NCBI RefSeq assembly: GCF_014858725.1 | Contig: NZ_AQGV01000011.1 | Span: 248,001 to 312,000 of the forward strand | Direction of reading: 5' to 3' | Length of the DNA stretch: 64,000 nucleotides | Source of the DNA: Pseudoalteromonas aurantia 208 | GTDB lineage: Bacteria > Pseudomonadota > Gammaproteobacteria > Enterobacterales > Alteromonadaceae | Program-made: the position numbers and the translations under genes | Shown here: positions 9,677-17,847 of the stretch, one piece after another | Numbering within the stretch: position 1 is the first letter of the stretch | Layout: the number at the start of each line of letters is the position of its first letter | The notes under the pieces: generated by a model | What the model was told of the DNA's origin: nothing | The model's input: only the letters and a program-made list of their open reading frames with translations | Databases searched by the model: none

Positions 9677-10783
9677 ATGAAAAATAGACTTTTACTTACG
9701 CTTTTAAGTACCCTGTGTTTAAGCGCTTGCTCTCAAAATATCACGCGTATAGAGAATGAACTGTTCCCGGTAACAGGCAAGAAGTATCAAAATATTTATC
9801 CTGGTACATATCAAGGCCGCGGCCCTCATCATGCTTATGATGATGTTGACTTTTTATTACCAACAGAGAAAAAAACAGTCGAACCGGGCATGATCAGTTT
9901 TGCGCATTCTGGTATTGATAAAACGTTTGGGTTTGAATATGAAAAGCTACTCTCACCGACTGCGGAAATAAATAGCCGCAATGCAGGTCATATTACCTGG
10001 CTTGGGCATGCAAGCTTTTTGATACAGAAAACCAATGGCGATGCATTCGTTACCGACCCTGTTTTTGGTGAGTTTGATGGATATGGTTGGGTTGGCAGTA
10101 AAGTCATTGATGACTTAAACCGCTTGGGCGATGCACCTATAAAAGCAGACCAACTAGATTTTGTTACGGCAATCATGGTTTCTCACAATCATTATGATCA
10201 TCTTAATAGTGAAACTTTGAATCGTTTTAATGGCAACACGGCTTTGTACTTACCACTGGATACCGCTGATGATGTCAATTATCAGCAAGGTCCCATTACT
10301 GAAATGGGATGGTATACACAAACCAAACATAACAATACCGACCTTCACTTTTTGCCTGCGAATCATACGTCCAGTCATGGCGCGTTTGATACAGATGAAA
10401 GCTTATGGGGAAGTTGGCTAATGAATGATGGTAAACACACAGTCTACTTTGCTGGGGATACGGGATATAGCCCCATTTTTAAAGACATACAGCAGCAAGT
10501 TGGCGATATAGATGTGTGCCTAATGCCTATTGTTGCATACCCTCGGGGAGCAAGAAAAATGCATATGTCACCAGAAGATGCGGTGCAGGCAGCACTCGAT
10601 TTAGGGTGTAAGGTGTTTATTCCATGGGGGTATGGTACCTGGGCGTTAGGGTTTGAACACGTCAATGAACCGTTACGCCGCTTAGCAAGAGCCGTTCAAG
10701 ATATGAAACCTCACTTTATTGTAAAAACACTGCTAGTAGGAGAAGGCGTAAATTACGCTGAGTTATTAAACACGTCTAATTAG
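9677..10783 (+). CDS. metallo-beta-lactamase-fold lipoprotein (NAPE-PLD/UlaG-like)
   Basis: The 368-residue product begins with a lipoprotein signal (lipobox LSAC, Cys18). Its MBL fold shows ITWLGHASFLIQ, the metal motif SHNHYDHLN, HFLPANHTSSHG, an Asp in YFAGDTGYSP and a late His near FEHVNEP. This arrangement matches the NAPE-phospholipase-D/RomA-like branch of MBL hydrolases, which cleave phosphodiester or related bonds. The canonical HWSxRG of that branch is replaced by HTSSHG. It probably acts at the inner leaflet of the outer membrane or in the periplasm. The substrate is unassigned. Confidence 0.88.
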   Translation: MKNRLLLTLLSTLCLSACSQNITRIENELFPVTGKKYQNIYPGTYQGRGPHHAYDDVDFLLPTEKKTVEPGMISFAHSGIDKTFGFEYEKLLSPTAEINSRNAGHITWLGHASFLIQKTNGDAFVTDPVFGEFDGYGWVGSKVIDDLNRLGDAPIKADQLDFVTAIMVSHNHYDHLNSETLNRFNGNTALYLPLDTADDVNYQQGPITEMGWYTQTKHNNTDLHFLPANHTSSHGAFDTDESLWGSWLMNDGKHTVYFAGDTGYSPIFKDIQQQVGDIDVCLMPIVAYPRGARKMHMSPEDAVQAALDLGCKVFIPWGYGTWALGFEHVNEPLRRLARAVQDMKPHFIVKTLLVGEGVNYAELLNTSN

Positions 10784-10925
10784 TATGTAATCTAACAACC
10801 ACAATTGTTTTTGTTATACAGTGTTTTGGCGGCCGTTGTATGAAAAATACAGCGGCGCTTTTTACTATTTATTTGATCGCGTCTTATATAATATGTATTC
10901 AAATTCAAAGGTATGGAATGTCACT

Positions 10926-11489
10926 ATGTTACGAATGGGCTTATTTTTGGCTGCGATCACATTAAGCGGTTGTGTTAGTTTCACCGATGCAGAACGGTTG
11001 CTTGCTAAAGACTGGCGCTATGCAACAGATTCACATGGAAGCCGAGCCATTTTTGATGGACGCTTGGTGAAAGATGGACAGATTGATATGGTTTTTTCGC
11101 GAGTTCCCAGACTTGATAAGGCGAATAACTCGTGGGTTGAATTAATTTATGATATTCCGCAGCGTTCTCTCGAAGGTTACGAAAGCGTCACCGTGACTTA
11201 TCAAAGTGATAGGGTACTTATTATTAAATTGTCGCAAAGAGATTATGGTGGACAAGGTGACAAAAGTTATGCGCATTATCAAGTTACCTTACCAGAGGTA
11301 GATAAAAAGACGACACACACTGTAATGTTATCTGATTTTTCTCGTCCTGCTTGGACACCACCGTGGTCAATTGATAAAGGGGCAATTAAAGCACATATTA
11401 ATGCCTTATATTTTGTACCTAGCTTAACAGATAAGCATGGTGGTCAAGCACAGTTGAGCATCTCTGCATTAACGTTAAACCGAAAGTGA
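10926..11489 (+). CDS. lipoprotein with CIA30-like beta-sandwich
   Basis: The frame opens at 10821, but the lipoprotein signal (MLRMGLFLAAITLSGC) starts at 10926, so that ATG was chosen (187 residues, lipid Cys16). The mature part is beta-rich, with VELIYDIPQRSLEGYESVTVTYQ, a conserved-looking WTPPW and a terminal strand. This resembles CIA30/galactose-binding-like folds. No enzyme motif is visible. It follows the MBL lipoprotein gene in the same direction and may be cotranscribed with it. Confidence 0.65.
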   Translation: MLRMGLFLAAITLSGCVSFTDAERLLAKDWRYATDSHGSRAIFDGRLVKDGQIDMVFSRVPRLDKANNSWVELIYDIPQRSLEGYESVTVTYQSDRVLIIKLSQRDYGGQGDKSYAHYQVTLPEVDKKTTHTVMLSDFSRPAWTPPWSIDKGAIKAHINALYFVPSLTDKHGGQAQLSISALTLNRK

Positions 11490-11520
11490 AACGGTTTAAT
11501 AATGGCTGATATTTAATTAA

Positions 11521-11709
11521 CCTCAGCTCTGGATAAGCGAATTTGCCCAATAAAGCTATTTTTCTCTCTCTCGGCGTTGCTTTCATTTGTAATAGCCCGC
11601 TATTACTGCATAAAAGCGCCTTGATATTGAACAAAATAACATCATTGGATTGTACGTAAGTTTATTTTCAAAACATTTTCTATTCCAAAATCCTTATCCA
11701 AACCTGAGG
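11521..11709. mobile_element. 189-bp MITE-like element, copy 1
   Basis: The terminal inverted repeats are CCTCAGCTCTGGATAAG at the left and, reverse-complemented, CCTCAGGTTTGGATAAG at the right. The element is flanked by the 8-bp direct repeat TTAATTAA (11513-11520 and 11710-11717). Because TTAATTAA is itself palindromic, it could instead extend the inverted repeat. There is no coding capacity. A 189-bp copy that is almost identical lies at 33419-33607. The ends would be mobilised by a transposase elsewhere in the genome, probably of the IS4 group (recalled, not shown). Confidence 0.85.
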
Positions 11710-11719
11710 TTAATTAAGC

Positions 11720-13162
11720 CTATTGCGTATTATCAATGAACGGACTTTTTGTATGACAAGGTAAACGCTGGTTGCCATTTGGTTGTGATAATTGAAATAG
11801 TCGTTTTACGGCCAAAATCGCGGTGACCACATTCGCGACTGCAATGGCGATAAACATACCAACGAGCGAAAAGTGGTACAATCCAACAATAGCGAGAGGT
11901 AACGTGAGTATAATTTTGTGGCTAAAGCTCAGCGCATTTGCTTGGGTCGCTTGGTTTATTGCATTTAAATAAGATTGTGTGAGCATGACAAAGCCAGCCC
12001 CAATTAAGCTGATGGGTACGAATAAGAGAAAGGCCGCTAAGTCGGCTTGTAACTCGTTACTTAAATTGAGTGCCACAAAGATAAAATGAGCGTTGCTATA
12101 CAAAACGACCGCAACGGCAATTTGAATGATAAAAATGATAGCAAAACTATTCATGATAAGTAACTTTACTCGCGAATATTCATTTGCCCACCAGTTTGCA
12201 GCGAGAATACCTGGCAGTGATGCCGTAAATACCATAGGGGTTAATAAAGCGACTGCTTCAATTCGAAATAAAATACTCAATAATGGTAATTTTTGATGAG
12301 CCACGCTTGCCACAAAATACGTGAGCACACCAATACAAACAGGCATGTACAATTGTTGTAAAGCCGCATTGAGCCCCGTGACCGATATTTGTCTAAAAGT
12401 GTTACGCCATTTTATGTTCGGGAGCACAAGGGTATTAATACCAAGTATTCGAAACGTAATTAGCAATGACACAAGCGCAAAGCTACTGTCAGAAATTAAA
12501 TGGGCATACCCTGCACCTATGATGCCGCTATTTAAAGATTGGACACACGTGCCGTCCCCAATGAACATATAGCTTAATGCAAACTTACAGAGCATCCATA
12601 AAGTCAGTAACGTACTTGCTGGCTTTATATGCCCTAAGCTACGCAGTATGCCATTGCATTGCCAAATGAGTACCAATGGTAACCAAGAGATTAATCGTAA
12701 ATTGGTGTATTGTGTGACAAGAGAGAAGACGTCTAAGTCCGCTGTTGATGCTGCGGATGAATTGGTGCCTAACATTTTGTATATAAAGGGACTGGCGATA
12801 TAAAGCAGCATCGACATCATGAGTGTAAGTACAGATACCACAACCAAAGTTCTTATCACATTGGTATTTACTCCCCCCATAATATTGTTATTGTCGGTAG
12901 ATGAAGTTTGAGATTTGACTCGGCATATCCAGTTGTTGGTTGCGATAGATAGAGCAATTGTTAAGCCTGTCATCGCGATCGAAATGGGGGCATTGAAACT
13001 TAACGCAGAAAGGTGTGCTGAGCATAGTTTAGCAATTAAAGTGATTTCAAATAAATCATAAGTAACTAATAAAAAAATAGCTGGAAAAATGGGCAAAGAA
13101 CTATAAATAATAAGCTTCAAAGCAGAGGTATTTAACATCCATTGTTGTTTGCATTGTGGCAT
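11720..13162 (-). CDS. MATE-family multidrug/peptide efflux transporter
   Basis: The product is a 12-helix inner-membrane exporter driven by Na+ or H+. Hydrophobic segments are spread evenly through about 480 residues, with MATE-like features including a paired-half structure and the segment GLNAALQQLYMP at the start of the second half. The frame extends to a TTG at 13234, but the ATG at 13162 gives a normal MATE length; 13138 is another option. The 3' end lies next to the MITE at 11521-11709, whose right flanking repeat reaches 11717. A Cys-rich peptide gene lies 315 bp upstream on the same strand. Export of that peptide or its product is inference only. Confidence 0.85.
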   Translation of the reverse strand: MPQCKQQWMLNTSALKLIIYSSLPIFPAIFLLVTYDLFEITLIAKLCSAHLSALSFNAPISIAMTGLTIALSIATNNWICRVKSQTSSTDNNNIMGGVNTNVIRTLVVVSVLTLMMSMLLYIASPFIYKMLGTNSSAASTADLDVFSLVTQYTNLRLISWLPLVLIWQCNGILRSLGHIKPASTLLTLWMLCKFALSYMFIGDGTCVQSLNSGIIGAGYAHLISDSSFALVSLLITFRILGINTLVLPNIKWRNTFRQISVTGLNAALQQLYMPVCIGVLTYFVASVAHQKLPLLSILFRIEAVALLTPMVFTASLPGILAANWWANEYSRVKLLIMNSFAIIFIIQIAVAVVLYSNAHFIFVALNLSNELQADLAAFLLFVPISLIGAGFVMLTQSYLNAINQATQANALSFSHKIILTLPLAIVGLYHFSLVGMFIAIAVANVVTAILAVKRLFQLSQPNGNQRLPCHTKSPFIDNTQ

Positions 13163-13428
13163 GTATATTTTATATTCCGTTAGTGAATAAGAAAAAGATA
13201 TTGTGTCGTAAATAATAGACCGTGCAATTGGCAAAAAAGTTCTAGGTAAAGGTTAGTTAATACTATCTGTATTTATCACAGTGTGTTGCGAGCATGGATT
13301 GACCTAAAGGCGTGGAGTGTCGTTGGCGTAATTAAAGTGCACGTGCTAATTTGTAGTTATACTTTGAAAGAATAGGTTTTTTAAAGTAGCTCAGGGTGTG
13401 CTTGGTTGAATCAGTGACTCGGAATATG

Positions 13429-13459
13429 AAGAAGTACTCTCAATGCAGGAGCACTTCTT
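13429..13459. terminator. hairpin between the peptide gene and the MATE gene
   Basis: An 11-bp stem (13429-13439 with 13449-13459, one G-U pair on the minus transcript) closes a 9-base loop, 18 bp after the stop of the peptide gene. The following T-run is weak. It could be a partial terminator that sets high peptide and low transporter expression, as in many RiPP operons. Confidence 0.45.
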
Positions 13460-13477
13460 ATTATGGATCATGTTAAA

Positions 13478-13684
13478 TTAAGGCATGCAGATCTCATTTA
13501 CGGCAGAATAACATTCTCTACCTGTTCTACATCCTAAAAACGCCGCTGTGTCACATCCTAAGCTATAACAAGCTCCCTGTGTTGCGCCTTGACCGCCCAC
13601 GATATTTGGCGTTTGGTTTTTAGCGATAAATGTTGCATTTTGGCTGAGTTGCTTAATATTTTTCTTATTTAATTTTATTTTCAT
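13478..13684 (-). CDS. RiPP-like / lanthipeptide-type precursor peptide
   Basis: The 68-residue product starts with a Lys/Asn-rich leader (KIKLNKKNIKQLSQN) and the segment QTPNIVGG at about 24-31, which looks like a double-glycine cleavage site. A 37-residue core follows, containing five Cys (39, 44, 52, 58, 66), several Ser/Thr and a Gly-rich start. Leaders of the form K-L-N-K-K-x-x-K-x-L-S...TPxIxGG are common in class I lanthipeptide-like precursor families of Pseudoalteromonas and Bacteroidota (recalled). No LanB/LanC, radical SAM or peptidase-ABC gene is in the window; only a MATE exporter follows. An AAGGA ribosome site precedes the ATG. Base composition is AT-rich, like its surroundings. 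Confidence 0.65.
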   Translation of the reverse strand: MKIKLNKKNIKQLSQNATFIAKNQTPNIVGGQGATQGACYSLGCDTAAFLGCRTGRECYSAVNEICMP

Positions 13685-14163
13685 CTTTAATATCCTTTTT
13701 TAATGTGAATTGTTAATATATCATATTATTTTTGTTGGTGTATGTTTTGTTTTTGTAATCCTGTATTTCTGCTTTTATAAGGCTACTAATTTTTATTCTG
13801 TCCCTCCTAGCTAAATTGATGATGCCACTTTTTATATAGTAATGAACGAATTTACTTGTCATTCATAAGCAATGAATAAAGGGGGACTCTATATTTCACC
13901 ATTTATATGAAGCGGATCACTATCATTTTTATGGGGAGTGCTGGAGTAATTAACGAGCTGAGAAAGTATTACCGTTATTGAGGTAAATATTGTTCAGTAC
14001 ATGAAGTAAAAGCAGAAGTGAATGCAGTGAGGTTTGGCTCGAAAGCGCCGAGCACTGTTAATGCTTGTGCTTCAGCGTTTTATATTGAAAGTAGCCGCTA
14101 TGTCGAAGCGGCGAAAATAAAGCGGTGTATTTCCCCCTCATTTTGTCAATATGTTATACAGAT
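13685..14163. other. intergenic region, no gene seen
   Basis: About 480 bp upstream of the peptide gene. The first 150 bp are very AT-rich and probably contain its promoter. The rest (13850-14160) has short frames only, with no ribosome binding site or recognisable protein. Confidence 0.4.
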
Positions 14164-14556
14164 TTAAATAGCGGTTGATGTGTGTGGTGTTTTGCTGCGA
14201 CTTAACACAATAAGCCCACCTTGGATGATAAATAAATAAGCGCCAGATACGGGCATGATATAGGCAGCCACGGTGCCTAAAAATATAAAGCTCCAGCCCA
14301 ATTGTGACGGCACTTTTAGACCTTGTTTGATCATTGTTTGCAGTGCGAGGCCAAATGTTATCCAAAAAGCGCCAGTTAATAGGAACCAGATAATGGCTTC
14401 CCTTTTGAAGTTCATTTCTCCATTGGTCATAGTGGCGCTAAACCAACCACTGTCATGCATTTCTATTAGAGTCGGCCAGCCCAAAATAACCCCTATCATG
14501 GTGTGAAGCACACCAGTAAAAAATAAAGCATATCCTGAATATTTAGTTAAGTTCAT
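14164..14556 (-). CDS. four-helix membrane protein, DUF6463-like
   Basis: The 130-residue product has four hydrophobic segments, starting with YALFFTGVLHTMIGVILGWP. The sequence, with HTMIG in helix 1, PTLIEMHDSGWF after it and a GAYLFIIQGGLIVL last helix, fits the DUF6463 family as remembered. The ATG at 14556 was chosen over an upstream frame extension because AAGGAG precedes it at the right distance. It is the third gene of the TetR operon (3-bp gap after the regulator), so its expression should follow the regulator. Function is unknown. Confidence 0.75.
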   Translation of the reverse strand: MNLTKYSGYALFFTGVLHTMIGVILGWPTLIEMHDSGWFSATMTNGEMNFKREAIIWFLLTGAFWITFGLALQTMIKQGLKVPSQLGWSFIFLGTVAAYIMPVSGAYLFIIQGGLIVLSRSKTPHTSTAI

Positions 14557-14558
14557 GG

Positions 14559-15122
14559 TTAATCTCCTTGTTGTATGACGGGTAAAAATTGTTGAGCAAT
14601 TAATGCTGATAGCTTTAGGCATTGCGTTACATCAGGCTGCGGTTTTATGTGTAAGAGGCCTAAAAATTGTGCATACGATATTGCTGCGAGATCTGTGGCT
14701 TGCTCAGAGTTGAGTCCTAATTCTTGATAACATGAGGCTAAAAATGCTTGGCGTTGACTGTCTATTTTCTCTAAATGCGTGACGATAAATGTTTCAGTGA
14801 GTGACCATGCCCGAATATGTATTTCAGCCTCAATGTTATTACTTGCAATGACTTGGTCAAGTTTTTGTAACTTTTCTAAGGGCGAGCTTTGGGTGTTAGC
14901 TTGCGCGATAAAATTGACAGTGGTTTGCTCATACCAATACTGCATTAATGCATGCACAAAGTCATCTCTACTTTTAAAGTGGTGATAGAATGAGCCTTTG
15001 GTGACTTCAAAATTTTGGCATAAATTTGCAATTTTGAGCTGTTGTGGACCAAATTTCACGAGCTGTGTGAGCGCTTTTTCGAGCCATTGGGCTTTACTAA
15101 GTTGTTGGGATTTTTTATTCAT
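14559..15122 (-). CDS. TetR-family transcriptional regulator
   Basis: The 187-residue product has an N-terminal helix-turn-helix (KIANLCQNFEVTKGSFYHHFKSRDDFV, about residues 30-60) and an all-helical ligand domain. The start at 15122 forms an ATGA overlap with the TGA of the preceding gene (15119-15121), supporting both this start and translational coupling. It probably binds the perfect palindrome at 15635-15673 and represses its own operon. The inducer is unknown. Confidence 0.9.
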   Translation of the reverse strand: MNKKSQQLSKAQWLEKALTQLVKFGPQQLKIANLCQNFEVTKGSFYHHFKSRDDFVHALMQYWYEQTTVNFIAQANTQSSPLEKLQKLDQVIASNNIEAEIHIRAWSLTETFIVTHLEKIDSQRQAFLASCYQELGLNSEQATDLAAISYAQFLGLLHIKPQPDVTQCLKLSALIAQQFLPVIQQGD

Positions 15123-15622
15123 AATCGCTGCTCTTGCACAGCATTGTGGATAACCACTCGGGCAATTATCCAATGAAATGGCGTGATGAGTGCCATATAT
15201 AATCGGCCTATAGGGGTTTTAAGGTTGACTAATGTTGAAACGGTTGCTTGTTGACCATCTGTTGTCACGCTCATATAAAACTGCATATGCTTATCTTCAG
15301 CAAAACTAATGATCTCTTGATCATGGACAGAGATGACGGTCATAAACCCCGCAGAGTCGCCGAGTTTTAAGTCTGTTTTTTCCATGTGTAATGTGCTGTC
15401 TGTAGCTACCTTGAAGCCAAAGTACTTGACGGTTTTGTTACGGATATTCATCAATGTATCTACCCACTTAGGCATACGAGAAAATATATTAAGTTGCGCT
15501 TTCGCAGCGCTTATTGATGGTTGGCTAACAGGGGCGCTTAAGGCATCTCGAAAGCTATGCTTGCTGCGTTTTGATGCTAAAAAATCATCTTTTGGTACAG
15601 AAACTGCTTTTACTTTCCACAT
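15119..15622 (-). CDS. DUF2867-like protein, first gene of the TetR operon
   Basis: The 167-residue product shows the DUF2867 pattern as remembered: an N-terminal DxF...SFRDAL stretch, a central segment GDSAGFMTVISVHDQEIISFAEDKHMQFYMSV, and a C-terminal PIGRLYMALITPFHWIIARVVI. The same domain occurs fused to NAD-binding SDR proteins. The activity is unknown. AAGGAG lies 6 bp before the ATG and the regulator palindrome begins immediately upstream of it. Confidence 0.7.
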   Translation of the reverse strand: MWKVKAVSVPKDDFLASKRSKHSFRDALSAPVSQPSISAAKAQLNIFSRMPKWVDTLMNIRNKTVKYFGFKVATDSTLHMEKTDLKLGDSAGFMTVISVHDQEIISFAEDKHMQFYMSVTTDGQQATVSTLVNLKTPIGRLYMALITPFHWIIARVVIHNAVQEQRL

Positions 15623-15634
15623 AAACTACTCCTT

Positions 15635-15673
15635 CAATATATACATACCATACCTTATGGTATGTATATATTG
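15635..15673. promoter_or_regulatory. perfect 18-bp inverted repeat, probable TetR operator
   Basis: CAATATATACATACCATA (15635-15652) and its exact reverse complement (15656-15673) are separated by CCT. It lies 13 bp upstream of the first operon gene and about 24 bp upstream of the likely arfA start. It could therefore cover the promoter or leader of both. The core ACATACCATA...TATGGTATGT is typical of TetR operators (inference). Confidence 0.75.
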
Positions 15674-15696
15674 TGCTTTTATTATGCAGTTGTAAA

Positions 15697-15882
15697 GTGA
15701 TTAATAACTTTGATGTTATTAAACATGCCCACCAAGGTGGAGAAATAAAAGACAATGCGCTTAAAGCATTGGTTACAAGCCCCCTATTTAAAGCAAAAAT
15801 TGAGCAAGTAAAAAAAGGTAAGGGACGTTTTAAACGTAAAGCGAAACATCAAGACCAAGAGCCTTATCTTATAGCAGTGTAG
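15697..15882 (+). CDS. arfA: alternative ribosome-rescue factor ArfA
   Basis: ArfA binds stalled ribosomes on non-stop mRNA and recruits RF2 to release the nascent chain when tmRNA is insufficient. The match to ArfA is the segment EIKDNALKALVTSPLFKAKI followed by the basic KKGKGRFKRKAKHQ, as in E. coli YhdL/ArfA. The start is uncertain: the GTG at 15697 was chosen, and the frame opens at a GTG at 15673 that overlaps the palindrome. The stop codon is inside a terminator hairpin (see 15860-15904), so most transcripts should lack a stop. Confidence 0.88.
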   Translation: MINNFDVIKHAHQGGEIKDNALKALVTSPLFKAKIEQVKKGKGRFKRKAKHQDQEPYLIAV

Positions 15883-15904
15883 CGAGCTCTAAGATAAGGC
15901 TTTT
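15860..15904 (+). terminator. terminator hairpin inside the arfA coding end
   Basis: The arms 15860-15871 (AGCCTTATCTTA) and 15890-15901 are perfectly complementary and are followed by a T-run. The arfA TAG (15880-15882) is in the loop. Termination, or RNase III cleavage, within the stem produces non-stop arfA mRNA. Its product is degraded through tmRNA tagging unless tmRNA is limiting, which is the known arfA control circuit. Confidence 0.88.
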
Positions 15905-16022
15905 CTAGAGTGATAGCTTGGTTTTATGGTAGGAGCTGACGCTTTAATAGTGCAGTGGTCGTCTGGTTTTTGACCTTCGGATAAGCGGGTATGTTACGGA
16001 ATTATTTAGCTGTAAGGCCATA

Positions 16023-16571
16023 CTATTTAACACCGTTATTTTTGAACAGCTGAGCGGCGAGTAAACCTGCTAACATGCCAAAAAAATGGCTACTCCAACT
16101 GATGTTTGGCTGATAGCTGAGCAGTGAAAAAGCAAGTCCTCCATAAATAAAAAAGACCACAATAGCGATGAAAATATTTTTAACGTTACGTTGAAAAAAA
16201 GCCAAGGCGAGTAAGTAACCCCATAATCCAAATATCATCAAACTGGCGCCTGCATGATGTGCCGCTGAGCCTAATAACCAAACACCGCTGCCAGCGGCGA
16301 GCGTAATAAAAGCGAACACGAGACTATATTGTTTAAACCCATTTTGTAGAGCAAGAAACGATAACAAAGCCAGTGGGATCGCATTTGATGCTAAGTGTAG
16401 CCAGTTGTGATGTATCCATGGTGCTAAGGGAATCCCGATTAATCCCATTGTGGTACGAGGAATAATACCAAACTGCGAAATGATGCCATTTGTTACTGTG
16501 TTAAGTAGCTGAATAAGCAGCATGATTAAAAGTAGTACGGCGATGATCTTGATTGACTGTCTAAATGGCAT
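16023..16571 (-). CDS. rhomboid-family intramembrane serine protease
   Basis: The 182-residue product has about six membrane helices. The rhomboid features are APWIHHNWLHLASNAIPL (the HxxxN region of helix 2), the nucleophile-bearing HHAGASLMIFGLWGYLL (helix 4; GAS where GxSG is usual) and the catalytic His in SSHFFGMLAGLLAA (helix 6). The second Gly of GxSG is Leu here, as in several small COG0705 members. It cleaves membrane-protein segments; the substrate is unknown. It is convergent with arfA and monocistronic. Confidence 0.85.
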   Translation of the reverse strand: MPFRQSIKIIAVLLLIMLLIQLLNTVTNGIISQFGIIPRTTMGLIGIPLAPWIHHNWLHLASNAIPLALLSFLALQNGFKQYSLVFAFITLAAGSGVWLLGSAAHHAGASLMIFGLWGYLLALAFFQRNVKNIFIAIVVFFIYGGLAFSLLSYQPNISWSSHFFGMLAGLLAAQLFKNNGVK

Positions 16572-16867
16572 TGAACGTTTCCGAATATCAAGTTTAAAGT
16601 GTTTTTAATATGACAATAATTACCGTAAAGGTGTGGATATCTTATGTGCATAATGCATTAATTACCCCATGTAATTGTAACAGCATATTCCCATTTTGGT
16701 TATGCATAAAGAATTAAGTTAAATTAAAATAAAAGCTTACATAATTTATTTACGCCAAGTAATTTATTACACAAATAGGGATTTTTAGTGAGAAGCACTT
16801 GGTTATCTTGTCGGGGTATGTAGAATGGGAGCTTAAACTTTTACTAAAACAGATCAGGTGACAATGA
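16572..16867. other. divergent intergenic region
   Basis: Nearly 300 bp between the rhomboid gene and the yjf-like operon, AT-rich, with no gene. It probably holds both promoters. GATCAGGTGAC just before 16868 supplies the ribosome site of the first operon gene. Confidence 0.35.
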
Positions 16868-17821
16868 ATGTCCGATTTTAAAGTTTGGAAACTGATTAGT
16901 CTGTTTTGTTTGTTTAGCTTAATGCTGGGTTGTGAATCGAAGGAAGAACGTACACAACAAACAATCAAATACACACTACAAGAAGCTTCACGTGAGATTA
17001 ATGCCTTAGGTGAAGCGCTTGAAAAAAAACAAATACGAAATGCGGTATTACTTAGTGAATATGGCAACGTACTCAGTCAGCAAAACCCACAATTTAGTGC
17101 CATTGCAGAACTTGTCGCGCAAGATGCAACGACGCAAGGCCCTTTGTATCAAAATTTACTCACCCGCTATCGTCAGTTGAAAGCACCAGAGCCAACGATG
17201 CACAGTGACGATATTATTACGCAAGCGATGTTATTAAAAGAAGCCGCGACGCGAAGTCTATTTGCAGACGCATTAACCGACCCAATTAATGTATTGGCAG
17301 ATATGTCAAATGGTACGCTGGCACGTGTAGGGGCCATTAGTAAAGCGGCTGAAGATGCCGCCAATGGCCAAGCCGGTGTCGGTAATCAATTAGTAGGAAA
17401 TGCCAACTACGGGCAATGGGAAACCCAATCTAATGGCACCAATTTTTGGATGTGGTATGGCATGTATCGAATGTTTGGTGATCTCGTTGGAGGAGTGGAG
17501 TATGGCCGTTGGAGCAAACACAGGAAGTATAGTTATTACAACGATTATGGACGAAAACGCTATACCAGTTATAGTAACTATAAGCGTCAAACCGCGGTTG
17601 AACAGCGCACTCGCCAGTCTTATAAAAGCCAAGGAAAGCAGTTTACCAGCCCTTATGCCAAAACCAAAGCTGGCGCATCAGGGTTGAGTCGTAGTAGCCA
17701 TACCCCATCATCAGCAACGCGCAGTAGTTACTCGAGAAACAGTAGCTATGCTAAGTCAAATTCTGGCTCGGTGCGTAATAGCTCAAGTAGAACCTCGCGC
17801 GGTGTTAGCCGAGGAAAGTAA
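16868..17821 (+). CDS. lipoprotein with Ser/Tyr/Arg-rich tail, first gene of yjf-like operon
   Basis: The 317-residue product has a lipobox LMLGCES (Cys22). A helical domain follows (about 25-170), rich in Glu/Gln/Ala, then an aromatic GYxxW-like stretch (NFWMWYGMYRMFGD, about 195-210). The C-terminal ~100 residues are low-complexity and rich in Ser, Arg, Tyr and Lys, so strongly basic. Such a basic tail could contact LPS, DNA or cell wall (inference). It is 26 bp upstream of the DUF350 gene and is probably part of the same operon. The family is unnamed as far as can be recalled. Confidence 0.75.
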   Translation: MSDFKVWKLISLFCLFSLMLGCESKEERTQQTIKYTLQEASREINALGEALEKKQIRNAVLLSEYGNVLSQQNPQFSAIAELVAQDATTQGPLYQNLLTRYRQLKAPEPTMHSDDIITQAMLLKEAATRSLFADALTDPINVLADMSNGTLARVGAISKAAEDAANGQAGVGNQLVGNANYGQWETQSNGTNFWMWYGMYRMFGDLVGGVEYGRWSKHRKYSYYNDYGRKRYTSYSNYKRQTAVEQRTRQSYKSQGKQFTSPYAKTKAGASGLSRSSHTPSSATRSSYSRNSSYAKSNSGSVRNSSSRTSRGVSRGK

Positions 17822-17847
17822 CGAATTAGATAGCGGAGTTTATAAAA

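Noticed and set aside
14040..14090. GC-rich imperfect inverted repeat GCGCCGAGCAC / GTGCTTCAGCG
   Set aside because: The arms pair only partly, there is no T-run and no gene ends nearby.
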